Assembly: GCA_033026295.1 (NCBI GenBank)
Contig: CM065185.1
Span: 3,286,001-3,350,000 of the forward strand
From: Channa striata
Taxonomy: Eukaryota; Chordata; Actinopteri; Anabantiformes; Channidae
DNA: 64,000 nt
Direction of reading: 5' to 3'
Under the pieces are notes generated by a model, which saw only the letters and a list, made by a program, of their open reading frames with translations, ran no database searches and was not told the DNA's origin. Positions within the stretch are counted from its first letter, which is position 1. Every line of letters starts with the position of its first letter. The position numbers were made by a program, and so were the translations under genes. Positions 17,725 to 29,700 of the stretch are shown in pieces.

Positions 17725-20700
17725 ATGGCAGCCATGCTGTTACCAACGGGTCCTGATGGCTTGCGGCGGTTCACTCGCGAATCCTTGGCTGCCTTGGAGC
17801 AGAGGATTGCGGAGGAGCGGGCCAAGAATGCCAAGGGTGGCCACGAGACTCACAGGAACACAGAGACACCTAAACCCAGTGTTGACCTGGAGGCAGGCAA
17901 ACAGCTACCCCGCATTTACGGTGAAATCCCTCCAGAACTTATTGGGGTGCCACTGGAAGACATTGATCCGTTTTACTACAAAAACAAGAGGGTAAGTCAG
18001 CTGGAGAACAAATGACCAATATTTACTACATATGTTCACAGATTTCAGCCATTTTAAACAATACTGATACGGAATTGAGGTGAAACATGTGCAGCAAGTA
18101 ATAAAAAAACTTATTGTTGTTAAAGGTGGAGCTGATTTTAACACTTCATGTACTGACACATGGTTAATATTATTATACATTAAATAAATACATTTATTTT
18201 TAATATGTTAAATAGTCTATAATTGATACACTGTATTAGAATCACTTGTTTACAAAAGCACTGATGATGGAAAACAATGGAACTGTTATGAGCATACTTT
18301 ATTTTATTCACATTAATTACATTGGCTTAATTTGTATTAGCACAGTAGTTATTAATGATGAAAATTGGTTGTATATAATTAGTATCAATTGTGCGCCTGC
18401 TGTATTTTACTAATACACTGACAAATCAATAAAACTCTCATCTGCACTTTTGATCGAGACATGGCAGTGATCCTCCTCCTGCAACTGATGTTCGCAGTAA
18501 GTTCACCAAGTGGTGTTTTGGAGCAGCTAGTTGAGGTGAAGACAGTGTGACAGCGTCTCCTTAGATCTCTTGTGAATGTTGAAACAGGATTAGCCAAACT
18601 TGATTTGCAGGGTTGGTTAGATCAGGCTGCTGCCCATTAGTGTGATGCTTTGAAAAAGGACGTGGCAGCCATTCTCAGGGTCTCTTTGTTTTGGCATAGG
18701 AAGCCCTGCTGGATGGGAGGATTATCCAAAGACGAAAAAATATTTAAATAAATGGCACATCTGTTGGGGAAAGGTTTGGAGTTGCTTCCATTATATCAAC
18801 TGGCCTCACTTGCCGTGCATATGTACAAATGGGCAATCTCTGCATTCTTGGAGGAAAAAGTGCTTATGGCAAATGCCATTGCAGACAGAGTGGGAGACTC
18901 AACATAGTAGCTACATTATTACCCTTTAATAAATACATAAAATAGCAGAACTGTACCTGTACAAAGTGGGAAATATGGTTTGGACATATTTGCATTTGAT
19001 TACTCTGATTTTTTTCAATCCATTTCATAAAGAGACTGTGAATAATACTTTGTGAATAATTTTATTTGAATATTTTAAGGTTTAACCTTTACAGCACTTT
19101 ATTCAACCTTGTTGTTTTTAAGGGTTTACAGTTACAATACATTTTAAAAAGTGTGATTTTACTCATAATTATCTATAATTATGTGTTTTCTCTTGTCTTT
19201 ACAGACTTTTATTGTACTTAACAAAGGAAAAGCCATCTTCAGATTCAGTGCCACATCTGCAATTTACATATTTAGTCCATTTCACTTCATCAGATCGATT
19301 GCCATCAAAGTTTTGGTCCATTCATATCCTTTCTGATTGCCGAGAGCGTTCATCTATTCTGGCCATGAACATGAACAATTATAATTTCTTCTTATTTTTT
19401 GGTATTTGCCAGTACCTGCTTATACAGATGGTTTGTTTAGTGATCATGATAATAGATTCAGTAACATACTACCATTTGGTCCATTCCAGCAAAATTAATC
19501 AAACTGAAAAAAACCTATATATGAAAACATGATACTTCCAACAATATATTAATTTGCTGTTAGAAAAAGTATAGAAGCCACTCTCATACAGGGCAGATAA
19601 GCCAATTTCTAATATTTACTGATTTCCTGTGTAGGTTTCTATTGGATTTTTCCATAGTCCCATTTTTGAAACAGCTTTGTAATGGTCCCCTCTGGCATCG
19701 CAAACCAAATCCCCTCATATCCCTCTTTTAATCTCTGAAATGAAATAAGAGCAAGGAGATTTCACATCATGTGATGGCTCTATTAGTTCTCAGACAGCTG
19801 GTTTGTACTTTACATGCAGGAGAAAATCTTTTCTCTGGATGGCCTCTCTGTTAATATTTACAAAACATGTATTGATCAAATTGTGTATCAGCTGTTATTG
19901 ATCCTCTCCACCTGAAATAACACATACGTAATCTTCTTCTTCTTCTTATGCTGAAATACACTGATACAGGTCTCATACTTGAACTATATGTTCTAAATGT
20001 TGATTTTCTATATATCGACTTTACTGTGACTTCAACAAACAAAAATGACTACACAATGAACTTTTTTTGTAAGCACCTTTTACAGAACCACTTAAATTGT
20101 ACCTTAAGAAACAGTGCAGTTTCCTTAACCTTTTTTCCAGGTTGTTTAGCCTGTTTATAATGTTCACTATACTGACCAACTGTTTTTTTATGGCCATGTC
20201 TGATCCGGCACCATGGACCAAGTACCTTGAGTAAGTATCGTACATGCAGTACATGCAGTATCAAAAATGGTGTTGATGGTAAATAGTACCCCTGTTGTTC
20301 TAATGCGGAGTTCTGCTGGGGTTTGTTGCTTTATCAGTGATGATTGAAGGATCTGTTAACATGTGAGTAATTTGATGCATGTATTAGTCAAGACATTAAT
20401 TTATGCATACTGTTATCATTAATGGGTTATGTGCATTTAGCATGCAGCATGCTTCTGCTATGGCAAGATTCTAAATATTATTTAATTTCCTACATACCTC
20501 CATTGTTATCCTAATTGCATTTTCATAGTAATGATTTTTACGGTTTGTTTTAGATCAATTTTAGCCATAACTGTCGTTTTTAAAGCTTGAATTGGTTCAG
20601 TTACAACAGTGTCCACTATCCGCTACCATTTTTCCTTATTTCATGTACATATATTCTTTTTTTTCAGGTACACTTTCACTGCCATTTACACTTTCGAGTC

Positions 20701-23700
20701 AGTGATAAAGATATTAGCAAGAGGATTCTGTATAGTGCCGTTTACCTTCTTGAGAGACCCATGGAACTGGCTGGACTTCACTGTCATTAGCATGGCGTGA
20801 GTAAAAATATCACCATACATATGAACAGTGTCTCCTTACATCGCTTTGCATTAGTTCTGGGTCTATTGTGCTGCTGTTAAGTGGGAAATACCTTAGAAAC
20901 ATCCAATTTAAAAAAAATCACTCAAACTTTCATTCAAACTTGCGTACTGTTTTGTGTCATAGCTTTTTGCAGATTGTAGTCTCTGTTTTGCTATTTTTCA
21001 GTAATGTCAAAGTGACCATAGTCAGTCAGTGATGCTCTGAGGTGATTTGAAATGAATAATCATGAATAAGCCTATTGTGGAGGTCAGTGATATCTGTGCC
21101 ATGACTCACTGGTCATGATGCAGGTGGGAGATTAGACCGGTGAACTCTCAATACTGCTGCATTGTCTGAGACCAGTACTGAGAGGACATTGGCTTTATTT
21201 GAAAACTTCAAGGCAAAATAATTTTTACTGTGCATATACAGACTGTGAAAACATAACCTGTAGCAATGAATCTGATTTTGATTAATTATGGCTCAGTCAG
21301 TTAATTAATCTGTCATTTTATAACAAACGCTTTTGCAATTTTGTTGTTTTAACACTATAATCGGGGTTTTACTTTAACAGTGGATCACATGATGACTTGA
21401 ATCTGAAAATAGTTGAGTGTGGTTACAAATCTACAGAGAAATATCACCTAACCCCGCTGTGCAGCTCAGCTTAAAGGCGACTTACCGTGTAATGCAGAGA
21501 GGTGCTGCTGAAGCCTTCAGTGACACAGAATCACTGAACAACACTGGCAAGAGATATACACTTGTAAAAGTGAAGTGCTGAAGTGCAGCATAGAGCAAAG
21601 TAGATCAGGCAGAGGGGAGATGGAGGACTGAGAGGAAAAGAGTGGATTCATTTTGAGTCTCACACGTTGCATATTGTAGTTTTAAAGAGAGATTCCACAG
21701 CTTGTGTTTTGGGTTTGGCAGGCATCGGCTTTGCTGTTCTGTTTTACTTCTAATGCTTCCAAAGCAATGTTTTTGGAAGTATGACCAATGATGGCCAAGA
21801 CAATTAGCGTTTAGTAGATAAAGGCCAGATATTTCACTCAGGTGTTACAGAGCAAAAAATAAGATTGAGTTTGACATCTGCCAGGTAAAGATTCTATTGT
21901 GTGCTCTTGTTGCATACACCAATCAGGCATAACATTATGACCACCTTTGCAATTTAATGCAATCCAAAACAGAAGCTTTGCAATGAATTCTACTTTTACG
22001 AGGTTATAATTTCTCAGAAACTATCAGAAAGGGGATAATTCTGCTCTGTTTATTGTCGAGGTCAAAGTGGGTAGTGGAGTCATACTGTGGTGAACTTAAG
22101 AAAAGATGGTTCTAATGTTTTGGCCATCCTATTTACAATGAATGAGCCTTAAAAATCAGTACTCTGCTCCACCCAGCCCTCTCTACCTGCCTTGAAATTG
22201 TAATATATAGGAATAGCTCAAACCTTACTAATCATCCACAAATAATTAAAAGTTTAGGGTTGCCTTTATTAAAAACAAAACCAAAAAGTAAAACAAACAT
22301 TTAACAGATTGCCTAATATGGCTAATTAGTTGAAAGTTACAGCCAGAAATCTCAAAGATGAGATTTGGGATTATCTGGATAAGATTTGGGATTAAATATG
22401 GATAAATAAATTACAAATGTTTTTTTGGAGAGAGTTCCAGATTGGGGGCAGTGCGACTGAATGCTCTAGAGCCCATGGTAGTCAAATGTGTGGAAAGTGT
22501 AGAGAGAAGAGCCATTGTAGAACAATTTGAGTATGGTAAAGTGTGTATGAGCATAAAAGCTTTTAAAGGTATGATGGAGGAAGTCCGGGTAATAATATGA
22601 GTTGCAGAGTTCTGAACTGGTTGACAGTTATGGAGAACCCAGATAAAAGAGCATTACCGTATTCGAAATGGGAAGTGGCTAGAAGGGATCGGGTGAAATA
22701 TTTTTTTGCAGGGTGAGAGTCAGGCTTCAACCTATATAAAGTTGCATATCATCTGCATAGTAGTAAAAATAAATACAAAATTCCCTGAAAATACAAGCCG
22801 GGGAGAGATAGATAAAAACAAGAGGGAGCTAAGGACAGAGTGTTGTAGGACACCACTAGTTACAGGACAGGACTTAGAACAAAATGTTTTAGCTATAAAA
22901 ATTGGGCATGATCACAGATGTATGATGTGAACCAGGTCAGAGAAATGGCAGTAACCTGGCAGTAATGCCAATATCTTGCAAGTGCTCCAATAAGATGTTA
23001 CTTGAAACTGTGTCAAATCCTGCACTCAAGTCAAGCAGGACAACCAAATGTTGTTTAAAAGTAAATATCTCTCAAATGTCTCTTTGAACTTTATAAGTTC
23101 ACCATAAGTTCATCTGAATGTATAAAATGATTGAATTTAACAAAGACAATAAAATAAAATATATGTATATATGTAAAATGCTAAATAAAACTTTTGAAGA
23201 GCCCAAATTCGTGTATGTCACTAGACTAAAATGTTTCAATAAAAACATTATGTACTGTTAATATTCAATTCAATTCAACTTTTTTTATATAGCGCCAATT
23301 TACAACAAGGTCATCTCAAGGCACTTAACATAATAAAGTCAAGACTATACAAACATTTAGAGAAAACCCAACAAACAGAGAGGGAGAAAGACGACTACGG
23401 GACATATTGGAAGATTAAATATGAATCCTGGTCACCGTACAGAAAACCTACTTTAGTAAATCTTATTTTTTCTTTATATTAAATTTCAGATATGTGACAG
23501 AGTTTGTAGATCTTGGAAATGTATCTGCATTAAGAACCTTCAGAGTACTACGTGCGCTGAAAACCATCTCAGTTATTCCAGGTAAAACAACTAAGATGTG
23601 AAATGGCTGTACTCTACTGTATTTTTCCAATCGTTTTGGCAAAACCAGCTTTTAAAATTGCTTTCTCGTCTCCTCCATCAAGGTCTGAAAACCATTGTTG

Positions 23701-26700
23701 GTGCTTTGATCCAGTCTGTGAAGAAGCTGGCAGATGTGATGATCCTCACTGTTTTCTGCCTCAGCGTGTTTGCGCTTATTGGCTTGCAACTTTTTATGGG
23801 GCTCCTGCGACAGAAGTGTGTCCGCAGCCTTGCACATTGCATCAACTCCTCCTATGGCGCCAACGAATCCTTCTTCTGCAATAACAGAACCTGGAGCTCC
23901 AGGGCAGACTTCCTCAGTAGCGAAGGTCAGCTAAAAGAACTTTCTTTGAATATTGTACAGCACCAATATTATCTAACAAAGGTAAAAAAAAATATCATTT
24001 TGCAACATCTTGTTTCTCTTTCCTTAGATAATTTTTACAAAATTGAAGGAGCAAAGGATGCCTTAATATGTGGATACGGAAGTGATGCAGGGTGAGTGTC
24101 CTGGTTACTGGTTGTTAATCATCTGCAGGCTGTTACACAACATCAGAATGTTTATCATCTAATGGGTCTTGATCCCTACATGTAATGTGCATAATTGGAT
24201 ATAGTAGCATGAGCACCAGCCTTGATGTTAACAGTTTTTGCAGAACAATAAAAAATACAACAATAGATAATGTTATTTAGGCTTTATATCTGCAGACTGT
24301 GACTTAATGCATAAGGTCTTTAGTGTGAGACAGGCTGTACATAAGATGACATGTGGTGTGGATAATCAACCCAGCTCCACTCGAACCCTTTACTGAGAAA
24401 GATGGAGTTGCCAGCTGGAGAGAGGCGGGTGTTTGGAGATTTCATCAACTCAAAAGCTCTATGATATGATTAGGTTAACTCGAGGGGACCCGATCACTTA
24501 CAGATTGACATTCTGTTGTTGTACTTAAGCGTTGAATAGCACAGCTGTAATACCTTTGTTTGTTGCTTTGTAATGTACAAGAAACACCTTTCATTGATTT
24601 TCTAGCAGCTTTAAATGATAAATGGCAGAATGTGTTGCTTCATACAAAGTGGAATTGATCCAAAATAAATTTAAACAAAGTAAAATAGCTGGACCTAGTG
24701 CTTATGAATGTTTCGATTTAATGTCAGTATGTAATGCATGATTGCATAGATATTTGATATTTAGAGGGACAGATTTTGTTCCCAATCAAAGGCATAGTGT
24801 GAAACCATCTAAATATTGCTACTCAGCCTACGCGCTGAATAATCCTATAAATCCAAATGCTTTTGAAACAAGCACAACAGGATGACTCTGCCCATGCCAG
24901 GCCCAGTTCAAGGGTTATAGTGAACTAAATACCCATCTGTGTGAATCTGAAATCCTGCAGCTTCAACAAATGGCTTCCATTAGGTGCTCTTGTTAATGAT
25001 ATAAGATAATGGTTGATAGCAAATACCAACAAATGGTGATATATTAAGCTTTTACAAGGAAAGTCGATGGACATGGACATTCTATTTCAATTTAGATTGA
25101 ACCTTTGGGTATGGGTTTTGCATCTTATGACCCTTTAAATAACAGTAGTTTCTTAGAGTTCTTTTTCTTGGGTTCATTAAATAACCAGTTAATGTAAAAC
25201 CAGCAAAATGTCCTTTCTATGTAGAGACACCCTGACTACAATTGTTTTTACTTAAAAATACCCACGTTGAACATAGAAGGTTGTGCACACGTAGATACAC
25301 AAAAAACTTTTACATAAAGGAAAAAGATAGATGTGTTGGCTTCTGTATTAAAAAAAGAGGGGAAAAAACAGTTTATCTCAATGTGTAGAGTCATTCACTC
25401 TCTGGGACTCCTTCGAAGGTTACGTTAAACAAATGGGATCAGATTTGCAGAGAAACTAAAAGTGTATCTCCTAAAGTGTCTATATTATCACCTGCCAGAA
25501 GTGTCAACTCACTGGAACTGACCTCTGCAAAATGACATACTCATGACATAAATAGTAACTATTAATATATTAATAACAATAACTAATAATATCATATAAT
25601 AATAATAATATGTTATTTTTATATTGACAATTAGCTAGTTTGTTAGTTGATGTATTGAGGAACTGGAGTATATTTAAGCAAATTTAACAGTTATACGTAA
25701 AGTTACAACATGTAACTTTTTTCAAATATTATTTTAGTAGTAGTAAAGCTTCATAAGTTTTAGTGTGGGGCCATTTATGCATCTATTAGACTCTTTGGTC
25801 TTTGACATAGTGTAAGAATTAGACACCCTGGTTGTACTCTGACCCTCATGCCACAGTTTGATTCTCAAACGTTACCTATTGTAGTTTTAAGATTAAGCTA
25901 ATATTGATATCAATACACTATTTTAAAATGTTCATACAGCAGAAAATATACACAGGGGAGGTAGTCACACATGCATTGGCATCGGAGTGCAGTCAACCCT
26001 TTAGTTTTTAATCTCACTCTGAAACCTCTTCTCCAAAAACACAGGAACTTAATCTCCCAAGAAGTACAATCTGATTCAAGTCAGAGCAGAAAGAGGATGC
26101 ACTTGAGGGCACTCAGGAGGAAATGACGTTATTAAACTCCACTAAATAATAGGTCACTAAGATCAGACTAGTACTGATATGACCTAACCAGCTGTCCCAG
26201 ACTTTACTTACAAGTGTCTGCAATTGGACTTTTTTAAACATTTGTTGCCAGTTGTTTGTGTTTCTGCCATTAGTGAAGTTCACAGTAGAGGTTTATTGTG
26301 GTGAATACAATTGTGGATTAAGGGCTCTTTAGGCAATAAGAGAATAAGCAGTATTTGTTTTTTGTCTTTCATATATTTCAATATTGCTCTATCCTGTAGC
26401 ATTTTTTTATTTGCAGCTAGAATGATGTTAAATAAAAGACAAAGTGCCACAGCTTTTTGATATGGTTGCCCTGTTATACTGCATACCAGTCTAACCATAG
26501 GGTAACTTGCATTTCTGAGTATAGAGTATTGTAGAGTCTTTTACTTTCTGTGACATTTTAGATCTTTCTGATGCTAGCTGTGGAGACAGGCAAGATATTA
26601 AGCAGGTCAGGATGGAGGACGTAAAACATAGAGGATGCTTAATCTTTTGAGTGTATTCCAACAAGTAATCCCTGAGTAGATTTCCAAATTAAAGCTTTGG

Positions 26701-29700
26701 ATACGTTATGATGACACACAAACACATGCACACAAACACACACAAACACGAGTGGACACACACGCACACGCACATATTCAAATGATATTTTCAGCCATGA
26801 TGGTTTACAAGTTTGGGATAAATGATTTGCTTAAAGGTCCTGGCTGTTTCTCATTGCTACTGTAGAGTTTAGAAAAAAGGTTTATTTCATTACTACCCGA
26901 AGCTGCTGTGCATCAAACATTACAAATTACTGTGCAGTATAGACAGTTTCAACATACCGACTACCTCAGCCCCACCCAAGACAACAGGAAAACTGACACA
27001 TGCTCCTCTGTTGCTCTGTTGGAGAGGTAAATGACAGGAATGGACATCCTTAAATTCTTCATGGCCATTCTGCCAAGGTGAAAGATGTGCTTTCTCAGTC
27101 ACATTCTCTTTCTACCACTTTCTGTCTCTTTTTCATCTTTAGCACATAGTCAGTGACTTCTAACATTGATATCAATCAACCACAGTAATGTCAGTGGCTC
27201 CACAGCCCCATACACAGCAAAATGTCATATGCTGTGTGTGAAGGGGGTAGAACAACTCAATACTTAAGTGCGGTAAAAGCACAAGTATTGGTCTAAAGAA
27301 ATTCACCACCAGAAGTACCACTTCATTTCTTTTATACAAGTAAAAGTACTAACAAGATTATTATCATTTTACTTAAAGTACAAAAGTAAACGTAGTCCAC
27401 TAAGAAAGCATTATGGTATTTATTTGCAAAACATTTACAGAAATTATTTAAAAATAGGTTCAAAGTTCACTGGTGGAGGTGATTTTAATCAGTTTATGTG
27501 CTGATAGCTGGTTAAATCATAATGATACATCAGCGAGTGGTAGTTCATATTACTTGTATAGAAAACATGGACAGCCTGATTCACAATAACAACATCCAGC
27601 ATTACTCATTTGATTTTTGAATTGTAAAGCCACATACAAAGACCCGGGCCCCAGACTTTACAAAAAAAATGACCCAGCAAATCCTTGTAGCTAAAAACTT
27701 TGAACCAAACAATGTAATGATTTATATAATTATTCAGTAGTTAAAATAATTGACACATTGTTTCAGCAAATGAAAAACACTTGAATGTTGCTTAGATGAA
27801 TGATCAAACACACTGATTACATCTGTTCTAGAACTTATAGAATGAAATCATGTAAACTTTTCTAGTTTCTAGTTTCTAGAATTAAACATGTCTTTGAAAT
27901 TTCTCCCTACGATTTAGGAATTAATGTAAAAATAAGCATTGTAGAATATATTTAATGTGCTAAGCAGTCAAAACACTTGTGTGAACTCTATGTACTGTCA
28001 CATTGGTTAAAAGAGGAAAACAAAGTGAAGTGGTGGAGCAGAGGGGGAGTCTGACAGGAAGATGTCGCTGGCCTCACGCAGCCTCCTCTGTCCTGACTGT
28101 TGGGTTTTAGTGAGCATTCCTGCTTAGCTGGCTGGTTGGTGAGATCTACATCTGTTCTCACAGCAGCACCCTCCCACCCAGCTGTTTCCTAGCCATTACA
28201 AAATTATTCTGCCGCTCAGATTGACATGGCAGTCCAGCTTGTTCTCAGCTGCTGGACTTAAATATTTGCTGTAATGCCACTATGCTGACAATGAAGATCA
28301 GAGATGGAGGCATCAAGCTGAAATTTTTTGAACTGCAATTTGATATCCATCTGGCTCAGTGTAATCCCTTTTGCTCCAGTGCTTTTTAGTGCTCCTGCCT
28401 GGAACAAATTTCAAGTGCCCTCTTCAACTGAAATAATGGTAATGATAGCAGTGTATCCTACTTAATGACTCATCCTCTTCTCTCCCCCCGTGGAGTCAAA
28501 GGCCACGGGGCTACATGAAGATACCGGACATGTTTTTGTCTCTGGTAAAGCAACCTGCACGCTAACACAGTATCTGCCCCAGCTGCTTTTGCTTTAATTG
28601 TGCGCCGTCTTTTATTATCAGCGCTGTGCCACACTTATCTATCTTTTTACTGTGTGTGCATTACAGGAAGTGTCCGGATGGATTCGACTGCCTAAAAGTA
28701 GGAAGAAATCCAAACTATGGTTACACCAGTTTTGATACCTTTGGCTGGGCATTTCTGGCCCTTTTCCGACTCATGACACAAGACTACTGGGAAAAACTTT
28801 TCCATCAGGTGCAATTTTTATATGTTGTTTTTAATCCACAAATATTATGTGAGCGTCACCCAAATAGTCAACAAGTCCTCCAACTTTAGTGGTTTAGTCA
28901 TTATTGTATTGTACACAAATATGAGTATATTAGTTTCACTCAATCAATCCATAAAAGCAAGCACAATTAGGAGCAACTCTTTATTTTAAGCATAGCATCC
29001 AAACTACTTTCTGTGTTTCACTACAATTGTAGCCTCTCTCAGCGTATTGTTTTGATTTGTGACTTTAATATTTTGGTTTACTTTTACTTCTCCTGTCAGT
29101 ATCACTATCAAAAATATACATCAAAAAGACCAGAAATTTTAACTTGCTCTTTTGCTTTCCTCAGACTCTGCGATCGGCAGGGAAGACCTACATGGTTTTC
29201 TTTGTGCTGGTGATCTTTCTGGGCTCCTTCTACCTGGTAAACTTGATTCTGGCTGTAGTGGCCATGGCCTATGAGGAGCAGAATCAAGCAACCATCGCTG
29301 AGGCCTGGCAGAAGGAGAGGGAGTTTCAGCTGGCTATGGAGCGCCTTCGAAAAGAGCAAAGAGTGAGAGCAGCACAAATAGTCAGCAAAGATTCTTATTT
29401 TTTCTGTTGTGCTATTCACAAACCACAGGAATATCCTCTAAAATTATGGCATTATATGTTTAGTTGGCAGCAAAAAGACAAGTACAGGAGACAGACTCTG
29501 TGCTGTCCCCAGAGTTGTCTCCGTGTTGTCAGAAGACAGGGAGCATACGGCGCAGCAGCAGCAGCAGAAGAAGAAGATCTCACAGGACATTGTCAGAGGA
29601 AACAGCACAAGAAGCTGCTGAAGAGAAACTCGATCCACCAGATGAGCTAATGGTACAGTATGCAGCAATAACCCTTAAAGATTCTCCCAGTCTTTGATGT

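Larger units (their letters stand above)
19205..29362 (+). other. Sodium channel domain I (exons 2-9)
   Basis: S1 spans exons 2-3 (AIKVLVHSLFSLFIMFTILT). S2 is in exon 4 (YTFTAIYTFESVIKILARGF). The S3-S4 exon (23490-23581) reads EFVDLGNVSALRTFRVLRAL and carries the voltage-sensor arginines. The extracellular loop has glycosylation-type Asn motifs (NSS, NES, NRT). The pore is SFDTFGWAFLALFRLMTQDY, with selectivity Asp at 28782-28784 followed by Tyr. S6 is GSFYLVNLILAVVAMAYEEQ. Intron 7 (24092-28666, 4.6 kb) is the largest in this part and holds a CA-rich stretch near 26720-26770 and a MITE near 27250-27545. Confidence 0.95.

Noticed and set aside
22706..22930. Possible plus-strand gene of 74 residues
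   Set aside because: The stretch is the antisense of the LINE reverse-transcriptase remnant with its YADD motif.
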